A stretch of 64,000 nt of DNA from Hydractinia symbiolongicarpus (GCF_029227915.1 NC_079875.1:24312001-24376000), one strand, 5' to 3'. Positions 10,739 through 20,688 are shown, counted from the stretch's first letter. The notes: a model not told the origin generated them from the letters alone. Program-made: numbers and translations.

Positions 10739-11369
10739 TACAACCAGAGGATAATGTCTGATTTGGTAATTCATCTACTAAAGATACATTCTCAGTCTCA
10801 CATTGTATTGACAAAGTACCTACAAATTCATTGTCTGATTTTAGTTAAAGGTTTAGAACAAGATATATACTAGTAGGTTTGCACCCTAGTGATATTTTCG
10901 TAGACAAAAAAATCAATAGGTATGTATAGCTAGCTTGCTAATATTGTGATGCATCGTTTATCTATAGCTTTAAGGTAGGTTCTCTCTAAAAATCTCTCTA
11001 GCTAGCTAGCTATATATTGTACTCCTAGTTTCAGGGTGTCAGTCTAAAGAGGCTTTAATGTGGCTTTTGGGTAGCTTAAAAGCGACTATAGGTACTACAC
11101 TAATATCAGAAATCAAAAGGTTTTAAGCTAGTTATATCACCTGATTTCTCCGAGTATGTACATACTGACTCTTCCTCTTCTTGTTGTGTTTTTCCTTCAC
11201 CTTTAGCAGAGCCCAATGTTCTTTTCTTATTATAACGTCTTTTTGGTATTACTCTAGGTTTGTAAACCCTGCTACCAGCGCTGGACCTACCATATTCCAC
11301 AAATTTTGACTTTGGTTTGGGTTTTGGTTTAAGTAATTTTGCAAGAGCATTAATAGAATCTGAAGCCAT
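10739..11369 (-). CDS. KDZ gene exons 1-2 (N-terminal basic region)
   Basis: Exon 1 (11141-11369) starts MASDSINALAKLL and is rich in Lys and Pro (KPKPKPKSK), then Arg/Lys and Glu (QQEEEES). This looks like a disordered nuclear tail. It ends in phase 1 at a GTGATA donor. Exon 2 (10739-10819) lies between an AG acceptor and GTAAGT, is 81 nt long, and keeps phase 1 on both sides. The ATG at 11369 was chosen because the upstream TTG is weaker and the downstream phase fits. These exons carry no recognised domain of their own; assignment comes from linkage to exon 3. Confidence 0.6.
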
Positions 11370-12139
11370 AGACAAGAGAATTCATTTAAAGTTTACTGCT
11401 CGGTTCAACAACTACGCTACCATTATTGTTATTTTGTTGTGTCGTCACTTTACGCGGCTTCAAAGTTAAATGATAATCATTGTACTTTTATGAAATACGA
11501 TTTAATGATTATCATTATATTTTTTGAGTGACCGTGTTGAATGTCTGTATGGTCAATGCCTATATTCAATGCCTATATCCTTTGCAAGGAATACAACAAA
11601 CAGAATGGTAAAACTTGCACATAGAGAATTTGACAGACGCAAACGGACACCGAAGCGAAAATGCACAGGGAAAGATACAATTTATGAGTGTAAGAAGTGC
11701 AATGTATCGCTTTGCTTTATAGAATTCTTTTTGGATAATTCATAGTTATAAGAATCATGTTGATTTTAATAATGAGGTGACAAAACAGCAAGCTGTAATG
11801 ATAATACTTGTTTAAAGACAGGTGGTTATGCCTATGTAGAGGTTATACCCTCTAAAGATTTCGAAATAATCCAAAATCTTCCTTGTTGCAAGGATTGGGC
11901 AAATTATACGATGACCAGTTTGACTAACATTAAAGTAACACAGTACACAGGCACAAAGAAGAACCTTCGAATACAACAGAAAACAAAACAATGATAAAAC
12001 AGCTACAGTTTAGAGACAATAGGGGCATTAGGGGGGGGGCATTTTTTAATTCGAATTTTTTAAAAAAAATATGATAATTTTTTTTCCAATTATTGCCTAC
12101 ATAATTTTCCAATTATTACCTACATAATCTTTGAAGCTG
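11370..12139. other. Non-coding upstream flank of the KDZ gene
   Basis: No supported gene. An inverted repeat gataatcatt ... aatgattatc lies at about 11472-11515 with a spacer of roughly two dozen bases. It could be a promoter-side palindrome or part of a transposon end, but no partner was found at the 3' side of the KDZ gene. A poly-G/poly-A run lies near 12030-12070. Confidence 0.35.
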
Positions 12140-12560
12140 ACTACTAAAAGAGAATAGGAGTAACTAGATCGGGCTGACCAAGAAACCGCCCTTTAGAAAG
12201 GTAGACTTGGAACCCAGCGGCGGCAACACAGAAAACCATTACATATCATCTCGAACTTAAACAAGTAATTCACTTCAGCACCCAGTCAACATTTATGCTT
12301 CGAAATCTGCCACGCTCCATTCTTTGGAAGGAGTTATCAATCGTCTTGAGATTACGATTGAAGACCCATCTTAACCAGAGAAGAAAACACTCTTCACTCA
12401 CCAAAAACAAAACGCCTTCACGATCTACGGTCTTTCCCACCGTCAGTGGTCTTTCTCACAGTCACTAGTCTTTCCCAGTGTCAACCAGTCTTTCCTGGCA
12501 GTCAACTGGATCTGTGTAAGAGACTAGTCTTTCAAGACAGAGATCTTAATGAAGAAAGGA
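12140..12560. repeat. About 400-bp repeat, inverted relative to 54.06-54.48 kb
   Basis: Read on the minus strand this stretch matches the plus strand at about 54060-54480, including the segment with several imperfect copies of an about 20-bp unit of the type ACTGNCNGGGAAAGACC (12425-12510). It adjoins an RLE/USP copy in both places, on different sides of it. Identity as an element flank, an intron-like insert or a separate element is open. Confidence 0.55.
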
Positions 12561-12840
12561 GGCTTCTCTCCAAAGAATCAGAAGCCAGTGGAGAAAATAA
12601 TTTACAAAGAGGTGGCAAGTCACCGCAATGATGATCTCAACCTGTTAGGTCTTTGGAAATAAGCTGGAGGTTGTACTCCTCTAGAGAAAATGCCTCTAAA
12701 AGCACAATTCTCCCTTTTTACAAGGAATTAATTAAAAATATATATAAAAAAATAAAAAGGACAACACATTTGAAAAGATGAACAGAACTTTAACCAAGGG
12801 CAGGTAGGTTTCGACCCATATTTCTGAACCTAAGTACCCT

Positions 12841-12903
12841 GGATGTCTAGCTGGTTCACCTCGAAAAGGTCCGCGGACGGTCATCAGCAGAAACTAGACA
12901 TCC
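12841..12903 (-). ncRNA. Conserved UTR stem-loop, copy B
   Basis: The arms ggatgtctag and ctagacatcc pair perfectly and enclose a self-complementary block gtccgcggac and a second small hairpin. Four homologues lie in the window. It belongs to the element's 3' UTR and could be a recognition structure for the RT; that is inference. Confidence 0.6.
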
Positions 12904-12954
12904 CTATCTTCCTAAAGTAAACTTTGACCATTTTCTGTAGAACTGTGCTATTCT

Positions 12955-13215
12955 TTGTTTTTAACTCAGGTAATAAGTGGAGTCGTTACTCTCCAAAGAC
13001 AAGATCATGTGTGATCAAAACCCATCTGCTAATACTTTTTTTTAACTGGGGTAATAAGTGGAGTCGTCACTCTCCAAAGACAAGACCTAGTATGATCAAA
13101 CCCCCTTGCTAACTTAATTTTTATTTGATTTTGTTTTATTTTTGACTGGGGTAATAAGTGGAGTCGTCACTCTCCAAAGACAAGACTGAGTGTAGTCAAA
13201 CCCCCTTGCTGACTC
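12955..13215 (-). repeat. Three tandem 3' UTR units of the RLE/USP element
   Basis: Units of about 70-90 bp each contain the minus-strand strings AGCAAGGGGGTTTGA, CTTTGGAGAGTGACGACTCC and ACTTATTACCCCAGT. The middle string can fold as GGAG ... CTCC. Homologous units occur at about 6535-6595, 51385-51445, 52665-52965, 55610-55885 and 59730-59830, always downstream of a USP or in a UTR remnant. Confidence 0.75.
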
Positions 13216-13233
13216 ATTCCGGTTAAAATATTC

Positions 13234-14337
13234 TTATCTCAGCTCTTCTAAAACGAAAACATATGACTCGTGACTGTTTATAAGGCGGTCATCACAAAAA
13301 ATTACTGCTCTATCGTTGCAATGTATCCACCTGTGTACCATTTGGTCGAAGGCTATGGTTGTGTAGTGACCATTATTTAAGTTGCCGCAATGGTTGATAA
13401 TAGCCCTTAATTGAAAATTTTTACGAAATTTCACTTCTCCATCTACGGTTAAAGGTATGGAAAGGGTACCAGGGTAAGCAGTAATACGAGAGGCAATTTT
13501 TGACACAAGGCCGTTGGCACTGGCAAAACGTTTTAGCTGTAAAATGAGATGGGAACCGCACGACACTACCTCTTTTTTAACTAGAGCAGTTTGATGAGCG
13601 TTGCAAACATGACAGAAGTAGGCATTGGTGTCTGACAACTCCTCGCTTTCGAAGAAATTATCTAAGGAAGATTGTAACCTAGGGTGCAGAGAAAGTTGGA
13701 TGCATGGTGCTATAACTTCTGAGGAGCTGGTAATATGACATGAATTGCAAGTGGTTGATGTCTTGATACCAATACTAAAAAGACTTCCAAGAAATGGAAA
13801 TTCTAATGACAGACCAGGTAGGAGATATTCAAGAACCTCGGGGGCGTCGTGCTGAGCAAAGATATTAAATGCACTTCCCTTCGCAGCCAAGATATAATGT
13901 TTCATAGCACGCAAAAAATGGGAGGGATCAACTGGACTTCTAGAAACAGCTAAAATTTGAAGAACACCTACAAATGCTTCGCCTAACTTTGAGGTTGTTT
14001 TGCTGACAAAAATGGCTTCTTTAACTTTTGGAAGGTTATAAAAACATTGTAAGATGGAGTTTGCATAACATGTGTTTCCCAAGTTTTTTAGACCGCTATT
14101 CCTAAAATCAGGGTTAGATGGCAATACAACTGTTGTTTTGGAAGGCCTTGTAGCAGGTTTTTCGGGTTTTTTGATTTTACAAGATTTTGTGTGACTTGCA
14201 GAAGATTTCTCAAGGGTTTTTGATTTTTTACATTCCATATTTGTAACAGAAGAAACTTCAGGAATGATTGGGGCCTTTTCAGGCTCAACCCAAGTGGTAG
14301 AATTACGAGACATCCAGATGTAAAAAGAAGCACTCAT
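13234..14337 (-). CDS. RLE C-terminus fused in frame to USP domain, copy B
   Basis: A 367-codon frame without stop codons. Residues 1-16 are the end of the RLE region (SASFYIWMSRNSTTW). Residues 17-80 form a Lys/Ser/Pro-rich linker. Residues 82-367 are a USP: Cys box LKNLGNTCYANSILQCF with Cys 90, zinc pairs CNSC and CHVC, HLILQLKRF, His box NHCGNLNNGHYTTIAF with His 324, and WIHCNDRAV with Asp 342. All catalytic positions are intact although the rest of the element is missing. The sequence differs strongly from copy A, so at least two USP subfamilies exist. The first Met is probably not a true start, since homology extends a few codons upstream. Confidence 0.85.
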   Translation of the reverse strand: MSASFYIWMSRNSTTWVEPEKAPIIPEVSSVTNMECKKSKTLEKSSASHTKSCKIKKPEKPATRPSKTTVVLPSNPDFRNSGLKNLGNTCYANSILQCFYNLPKVKEAIFVSKTTSKLGEAFVGVLQILAVSRSPVDPSHFLRAMKHYILAAKGSAFNIFAQHDAPEVLEYLLPGLSLEFPFLGSLFSIGIKTSTTCNSCHITSSSEVIAPCIQLSLHPRLQSSLDNFFESEELSDTNAYFCHVCNAHQTALVKKEVVSCGSHLILQLKRFASANGLVSKIASRITAYPGTLSIPLTVDGEVKFRKNFQLRAIINHCGNLNNGHYTTIAFDQMVHRWIHCNDRAVIFCDDRLINSHESYVFVLEELR

Positions 14338-14350
14338 GGAGGTGATTCTG

Positions 14351-14799
14351 AACAGAGTCTGTTACCACGGTCATCCAACAACATAGAGACACGTAATTAT
14401 GTGCCTAAATCAACTTCTAAACGACACTTGACACCTAAACTGTTTTTCAAACCAACTAAAATTCATATTACCATAGCAACAATATGCACTTACATTGTGC
14501 CTCAAAATATCAAACAAATTTATACTGTAAAACGGCCTGTTGACACAAATCTTCAGCAAAACGTAACGCATGGGCACCTTTAGCCGTGTCCAACTCTGAA
14601 ATTAGCCGTACTAAAATCCTAAATTGTGTTTTACTTATAAAAGAGACCTGAGTACGAAGTTTTAACCGGTCTCTTAAATTGATTATAACCCATATCGCTA
14701 TGGCAACAAATAATACTCACATTGCGCTTTTTTGAAAAACACAAACAACAGTCGACAACGGCCCATTTAAATGGCCCTTCAACTATATATGGCTACACA
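14351..14799. other. No gene seen
   Basis: A+T-rich sequence between the truncated RLE/USP copy B and a LINE tail. No coding homology or repeat structure recognised. Confidence 0.4.
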
Positions 14800-15236
14800 T
14801 GTCTTATAATCGAGCTCTTTTCACTCGAGTAGTTGTCGTAGCAAGACATACATACGCAAGATATAAATACGCATCATGAATCAAAACGATCCTTTGAATT
14901 TTTAGAGCTGCAAAAGTGTGGAATAATCTTCCAGACCAAGTGACCTGTGATGGAAGTCTGCTTTCGTTTAAGACTTCCATCTCTAATGTATTTGGCAAAT
15001 TCTAATGGAGATCACTTTTTAACTTTTTAATTTTTGTTTTTCATTCTTTTTCTTTTCAATTTTCACAGATTATAAATGTTACTATGTTTGATTGAGCTGA
15101 GGCAGTCTAAGGTTTATCATTTTTTGTTTGTTTTTTGTTCTAGTGGCCCCCAGTGGAAACAATCCACTAACTATAGGTTTTTGTGATTTTCTGGGCTAGC
15201 CACTTTAAATATTTATTATTATTATTATTATTAATT
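14800..15236 (+). mobile_element. 3' end of a CR1-like LINE (5'-truncated)
   Basis: On the plus strand the reading AAKVWNNLPDQVTCDGSLLS then FKTSISNVFGKF and stop (about 14905-15004) matches the extreme C-terminus of CR1/L2-type reverse transcriptases. A short 3' UTR follows and ends in a TTA microsatellite tail (about 15210-15234), as these elements usually do. Only the last few tens of codons remain and there is a frame change just upstream, so the fragment has no coding function. Confidence 0.65.
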
Positions 15237-15640
15237 TGTTTCCGTTGCACGACAATAAGAACGGTAAGTTGAAAAAAGAAAATTGTTTTTACTAACTGAT
15301 GAGAATACCTAAACCAAGGTATGGTCCACTATCATAATGAGTTATTGATTAGTCCGTGTTAGGACGGGGCCGAAAACTCCAATGACGGTAGAAATCAACT
15401 GATGATCTCATTATTCATTTAGTTTTTTAAAAAGAACGAAACACAAATTGCCAATATCAACACTTATATATTGGTAGATAACCAGAGCAAACTACAACAA
15501 CATGTTCGCTCAAACAAACTTAAAATAAACCAATTTAATTGTTCAATGTACGATGGGGAAAGCGAGAGGGAATAACACACTGATTTTCACACAATATAAA
15601 GGAGTTTGCTTACTTTTTACTAAAAATTTGTTTCGTTTTG
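15237..15640. other. No gene seen
   Basis: A+T-rich spacer between two LINE 3' fragments. Nothing supported. Confidence 0.4.
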
Positions 15641-16052
15641 TTACGATCCGGTTGATATGGATATAATCCAAGCTCGATGGAGGTTATTTGGGCATGTTCT
15701 CAGATTACAGAAAGACACACCCGCTCAACTGGCTATGAATCACTATTTTGAACAATCGCAAGTATCAAAATTCAAAGGTCGTCAACGAATTACGTTACCA
15801 ATCAGTTTAAACAATGATATAAGAAGAGCAGTGGAATCTGATAACAGTTTTGCAATAAAATTTGGCGTCTCGCAATTGATTTCGAAACATGACCTAAAGG
15901 TCTTAAGGGTAATCGCTGAAGATCGAAGTATATGGAAGTCCCTTTCAAGACACATATATATTGCAGCTGAAGCAACTACTTATACTGAAGAAAATCTTAC
16001 AGTAGATGATAGAAGCGAAGACAGCTGATACATACATACATACATACAAGAG
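15640..16052 (+). mobile_element. RTE-like LINE 3' fragment with TACA tail
   Basis: A 123-codon frame (15657-16028) begins MDIIQARWRLFGHVLRLQKD, followed by a TPAQLAMNHYF block and a GRQR-TLP block. This is the conserved C-terminal region found after the RT in RTE-like LINEs. It is followed within a few bases by (TACA)n at about 16030-16050, a microsatellite tail typical of LINE 3' ends. The 5' part of the element is missing. The family name is by motif memory, so RTE-like is tentative. Confidence 0.6.
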
Positions 16053-16130
16053 GTTCGAGAAGTTTGTACAAAAAGTTTAATACTGGAGAGGATATTGTGG
16101 TTAATCCTAAAATTTCAAAGTTGAACTGTT

Positions 16131-16440
16131 AATTTCACAACAGTAACTAGAATGTAGGATTCACGGGACTAAATTACTTATTATTATTATTTTATTATTA
16201 TTATTCATATTTATTTACAGGTGTCCTAATCAGGGTTCATAAAGACAACCTTGGTATCAATAAGTTTCCTGTACATTATTTATTATATACTTGTATATAC
16301 AGGAACCTTATTGATACCAGGATTGTCTTTATGAACCCTGATTAGGACACCTGTAAATAAATATGAATAATAATAATAAAATAATAATAATAAGTAATTT
16401 AGTCCCGTGAATCCTATATTCTAGTTACTGTTGTGAAATT
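16131..16440. mobile_element. 310-bp fold-back element (near-perfect palindrome)
   Basis: The sequence starts AATTTCACAACAGTAACTAG and ends with its reverse complement. The two arms of about 140 bp are almost identical, differing at a few positions such as aatgtagg versus cctatatt. The centre is a short loop between CCTGTA and TACAGG near 16273-16308. Each arm carries an ATT microsatellite. No open frame. It is best read as a fold-back MITE; no clear target-site duplication is visible. Confidence 0.8.
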
Positions 16441-16517
16441 GTGTGTAGTTGATTGAAATATAAATTTTCTAAACAGATACACAAAATCGTGTAGCAATAC
16501 TTTATGACAATACCGCT

Positions 16518-16790
16518 TCGACATAAAGAACCAGTATAGAAAGTGTTGCGGAGAGGTGGCCAAGGCAAAGGCATTAAGCACGGCAAGGAAAGGGCACGGC
16601 AAAGGCAGGCAAGGAAACAGGAAGAGGAATCAGCAAGGCAGGGGTAGACAAGGCATGGGAGGCACAGGCATGGGAGGCATAGTAGGGCATAGTAGGCAGG
16701 CACCAGAAAAGGCATAGGAAGGGTAGGCAAAGGCACGGTCAGTGCTGGCAAGGCAATGGAACGGCAAGGCAGAGGGGTGCCTGACTTTAA
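16518..16790. repeat. GGCAAGG-type minisatellite, locus 1
   Basis: Degenerate tandem sequence built from GGCAAGG, AAAGGCA, GGCACGG and GGGGTAGGCAAGGCATGGGA. The left flank (ccagtatagaaagtgttgcg) also precedes locus 3 at 40.1 kb. Minus-strand frames through it give Cys/Leu/Pro-rich peptides that are translation artefacts of the repeat. Confidence 0.75.
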
Positions 16791-17145
16791 TAGAAAATCT
16801 CCCCCCCTACAACTCAAAGATTGCGTATACTCAATATATCTAAGATATGAATGAATGAATGAATGAATGAATGAATGAAATAAACATATATTTCAGTTTA
16901 CTAGGAGATAAATATACATTATTAATTAAAACTTTTGCCCTAGTAAACCCCGGAAACTGCCAAAGTTAGCAGAGCTCGAAGTATGACAGCCACCGTGGAC
17001 AATACAAAACACACAACTTACACAGACAACACTACAAAACAAGACAGACAAGCGAAAAAATGTGAAAAATATTGCAATTGCCAATCCCAAGAAAAAAGTG
17101 GTGTGAAAGTGATTGTGAACAATAGTAATTTTAGGTATATATAAA

Positions 17146-17652
17146 TTAAACATAATTAGACAACAATGTATGCTTTATTAGAGATTTAAGTCTATGCAAA
17201 GGGAGATCTAAAAGTCTTATTTCAGGTAAGGTATTCTGACAACTAGACCATGATAGGACACTTTGATGCCTAATGGATTTCAAACCAAATGCAGAAGTAC
17301 GAACAGCACGCAAATTTATAAGGCCTAGGCTGTTAGCACGAGTATTATGAGAGTGAGAGAAGTCAATTGAAAAGGTACCAATCAGAGGAACAGGTAGATT
17401 GTTGTGAAATAAATTATAAATAAATAATACATTTTGCAGTTTCACAGTATCTGTGAATTTAAGGATGCCTAAATCTTTATAATATTGGTTTGCATTTGTT
17501 CTATGGTTGGCAAAATTCATAAGACGTAAAGCACAATTTTGAAGGACAGTGATTCGGTTCACTTGTAAACTTATGGACTGACCCCAGACTTGGGTGCAAT
17601 AATTTAGATTTGAGTGGAAAAGAGCATTATAAACTGACAGAAGAACATCCAT
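17146..17652 (-). pseudogene. LINE reverse transcriptase C-terminal domain
   Basis: It continues the RT in a shifted frame, with SVYNALFHSNLNYCTQVWG, LQNCALRLM and HNTRANSLGLINL, all typical of the thumb and C-terminal region of CR1-like RTs. It ends in a stop at 17146; the 3' UTR and tail follow. Confidence 0.7.
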
Positions 17653-18570
17653 TGGCTTATTTTTGCAATGATTCCATTAACCTTTTTCAATTTGGTTGCA
17701 ACTGAATTAATCTGGGACTTCCATCCTAGGTTAGAATCAAGCAGTACACCAAGATATTTTATAGTTTCACTAGGAAAAACCTTTTGACCACCAATAGAAA
17801 GCTTAACTTCACAGTTAAAGGGTTTAGAGGGATGTCTAAAGAGTATATATTCCGTTTTACTAGCATTAAGAGATATTTTGTTAGCACTGAGCCAGTGCCA
17901 GAGGAATCTAAGATCAAGATAGACTTTTTTGACGAGGGATTTCAATGAGGGATTAAAATGCAGCAAGTTTGTATCGTCAGCAAAGTGATGAACTAGGGAA
18001 AATTTTATTGCTTCGTGTAAGTCATTAATATAGAGCAAGAAAAGAAGTGGGCCAAGTACAGATCCTTGAGGAACACCATGCTTCATAAATACCTTATTTG
18101 AGAAAATACCTTTAATGGAGACAAACTGATCACGGTCAGAAAGATAGGATTTTAATAAATTTAAGATATTACCTCTAACGCCATAATGAAACAATTTTTT
18201 CAATAAGATTTCATGGTCAACAGTATCGAAAGCTTTTTGGAGATCTACGAAAATTCCACAAACATAATCACCTTTGTCTAGGTTGTCAGCAATTTTTTGA
18301 ATCATGTTAAGCAAGGTTTGTGAAGTGCAATAGTTTTTTCTAAAGCCAAACTGTTGTGAATATAGGACCTTGTTTTTGTTAAGGAACTTATAAAGTCTAT
18401 CATGAATCAGTTTTTCAAAAATTTTGTCAATATTTGATAACAATGAGATTGGTCTATAGTTTGTGCAGTCGAGTTTGGATTCTTTCTTGTGAATAGGGAT
18501 GACTTTAGTTAATTTAAGTTGAGTTGGAAAAACACCTAAGGTAAATGAGAGATTAATAATTTTAGATAAG
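17604..18570 (-). pseudogene. LINE reverse transcriptase core
   Basis: It contains YRPISLLSNIDKIFEKLIHD, GFRKNYCTSQTLL, the catalytic FVDLQKAFDTVDHEILL, GVPQGSVLGPLLFLLYINDL and HHFADDTNLL, so both catalytic blocks are intact, including the FADD motif. The remaining C-terminal RT sequence (LNYCTQVWGQS and beyond) lies in another frame at 17146-17652. The family is CR1/Jockey-like by motif spacing; the exact clade is not certain. Confidence 0.8.
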
Positions 18571-18572
18571 GG

Positions 18573-19745
18573 TCAAGCAATTTCATTTTTAATAAGACTC
18601 AAAACATTATAAGGAATACTTGATGGACCACTGGACTTTTTAGAGTTTATAGTAGATAAATATTTCAAAATCTCCTCTGGAGTGGTGGGTGACAGGAACA
18701 TTGAATTGGGTACACTGTTTTTTAGAAACTGATTAAAGTTTTTAGGTGTGTGAGGAATTTTCTTGCGAAGGTTTGTTGCGACAGAAGAAAAAAAGTTGTT
18801 GAAAGTATTGGCTACAGTTAAGGGATCTGTGGTTATAGATTTATTAATGTTAAGTGAGATTAAATTAGATTCATTGCGACTACTAGAAGAGATTAAGGAC
18901 CTTATACCTTTCCAAATGTTACCAATATTCTGGATGTTTTTTTTGAAATAATCAGAATAGTAATTCTTCTTACTGGTTCGACACAAGGATACAATCCTAT
19001 TACGATATCTTTTATATATTTCTTGGATGTTAGACTTAATGATAGGGTTTTTTGCACACATAAAAGATTTATAAAGTTTGTCACGGATTTTCATGGATTT
19101 TAGAATACCTTTGGTCATCCAAGGATTTTGTGGTTCAGTTTTTGATTTTGTTGATAATATAGTTTTATATGGAACATGGATATCCAAAATGTCCTCAATG
19201 GCTTTGAAGAAATTGTTAAAAGATGTGTTTACATCTTTATCACCTGTACAAAGTACATTTTCCCAATTTAATGCAGAGACTTCATTTGAGAAATTGGTTT
19301 CGTTAAATTTAGACCAGTCTCTCACTTTCAGTTTTTGTGGCTTAGACTTTTCATTAGTTCCATTGATAATAAGGAACTGAGGCAAGTGATCAGAGATGCA
19401 TGTTATAACATTACCAGAAATAGTGTTCAATTCATCAAGGGTAGTGAAAATATTATCTATGATAGTTTGACTTGACTCAGTCACTCTAGTAGGCAGGACG
19501 ATATGAGGAAAAAGTCCAAAAGAATTAATAATATCTAAGAAATTTGTTGCATGAGTATTAGTATTTACTTGCATAATATCGATGTTGAAGTCACCCATCA
19601 GTGTCAGAGATTTTTTTTCAAGCGAGATTTTTTCCAGGAGAGGCATTAAAATATCATTGTTGAAGATCTCAACAGGCATTTTAGGATGTCTGTAGATACA
19701 ACCTACAACAACATTTTTTCGGTTTTTGCGAATGACTTCAAGATA
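18573..19745 (-). pseudogene. LINE apurinic-type endonuclease and RT N-terminus
   Basis: The frame carries the C-terminal half of an APE-type endonuclease: VVVGCIYRHP upstream of the first Met, LTLMGDFNIDIMQ near residue 25, TIIDNIF near 72 and CISDHLPQF near 93, with the catalytic Asp, Asn and His visible. It runs into RT domain 0 (KKSSGPSSIPYNVLSLIKNE) and stops near 18573. The N-terminal half of the endonuclease is absent because of truncation. The same frame resumes after the stop, so a single nonsense change separates it from the RT. Confidence 0.75.
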
Positions 19746-19756
19746 AGTATCATATT

Positions 19757-20080
19757 AGTCCAGGAGTATAGAAAATATTGAGGTGCAAATATTTCAAATT
19801 CAATATCTCAAATAGCACGGCAAGGAAAGGGCAAAGGCAGGCAAGGAAACAGGAAGAGGAATCAGCAAGGCAGGGGTAAGCAAGGCATGGAAGGCACAGG
19901 CAAGGGCATAGTAGGCAGGCACCAGAAAAGGAATAGGAAGGGTTGTAAGAGGAATCAGCAAGGCGGGGGTAGGCAAGGTATGGGAGGCACAGGCAAATGC
20001 AGGCACCAGAAAAGGCATGGGAAGGGTAGGCAATGGCAACAGGAAGAGCAATCGGTAGGCAGGGATAGGCAAGGCGCTCA
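19757..20080. repeat. GGCAAGG-type minisatellite, locus 2
   Basis: Same degenerate repeat as loci 1 and 3, with GGCAAGGAAACAGGAAGAGG repeated with variations. The left flank (gagtatagaaaatattgaggtg) resembles the right flank of locus 3 (gagtattagaaaatatccaggtg), so the repeat is part of a larger dispersed element. Confidence 0.7.
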
Positions 20081-20688
20081 TATACTTGCAATCCCTGCCC
20101 GTTGCGACCCAGCGCTGCTTAAGCAAAAGTTTAGCTGGGCGAACTCCTGATTTTACCTAACCTTTCTGATCCAACGCATTTATAAGTAATTTCTCGTGCT
20201 TGGTATTTTTAGCTTTTTTTTTTTTTATTTTTTTTTTTTATTAACTGTCTTTCAGGCACTTCCATATTTCACAATGGCTATTCGTCCTATTAAAATAATA
20301 ATAATATTTAAATAAAGAAATAAGTTATTCTATAAAAAAAGACACTGTAAAACTGTAGACAAGATTAGCAGAGTTCAAAGTGGCGAAGGATTGAAAGACA
20401 TCGATATAATAGATTCTGACGGAGAATTAAGACCAGAACATATGAAAATGAAAATTATACACCAAAATATATAATAAAAAAAATATACATATATTAAATA
20501 TATTTATTATTCGACGGGCTTAAGAAATAAAAACAATCGAGCAAATGAACAAAAATTGAGACTAAGTAGAGCAGAAGGAATAAATCAAAGCATAAAGTAT
20601 TGCTCGTGGATTGGTCTCAATCGGTCAGTAGATGTTAAGTTAGGATATTGAGAAATTGTCGTTTTTAAAAAACAAAAACAAAAAAAAA
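20081..20688. other. No gene seen
   Basis: Contains a poly-T tract (20213-20240) and A+T-rich sequence up to the LINE 3' end. Nothing supported. Confidence 0.4.

Larger units (their letters stand above)
2778..11369 (-). mobile_element. KDZ-type DNA transposon gene, 15 exons, degenerate
   Basis: A multi-exon minus-strand gene can be followed from an ATG at 11369 to a stop near 2778. Exons join in matching phase: 11141-11369, 10739-10819, 10287-10654, 10102-10203, 9934-10010, 9399-9577, 9206-9308, 5569-5889, 5323-5440, 5161-about 5268, 4942-5062, about 4553-4816, 4200-about 4362, 3883-4115 and 2778-3621. The product would be about 1,100 residues. It shows a CxC zinc domain, a KDZ-style transposase core and a C-terminal protease-like domain. 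Lesions are a one-base deletion in exon 3 (near 10415), an in-frame TGA in exon 10 and a frameshift in exon 15. A retrotransposon sits in the intron between exons 7 and 8. KDZ assignment is by motif recognition, not by a search. Terminal inverted repeats were not found. Confidence 0.75.
12600..14350 (-). mobile_element. RLE-class LINE with USP, copy B (USP plus complete 3' UTR)
   Basis: The copy begins within the RLE C-terminus (SFYIWMSRNSTTW), runs through an open linker and USP, then the family's 3' UTR: three tandem units (about 12955-13215), the stem-loop (12841-12903), a T-rich stretch and the terminal hairpin region ending TTTGTAAATTATTTTCT near 12600. It shows that RLE and USP are joined in one frame in this family. 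Confidence 0.8.
16848..19757 (-). mobile_element. CR1-like LINE, 5'-truncated, with AATG tail
   Basis: A minus-strand APE-type LINE with endonuclease, RT, a 3' UTR and a 3' microsatellite tail, (AATG)n at 16848-16879. It starts within the endonuclease at about 19745 and is bordered by the minisatellite at 19.8 kb. There are one stop codon between endonuclease and RT (near 18570) and one frameshift in the RT C-terminus (near 17640). Confidence 0.8.
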
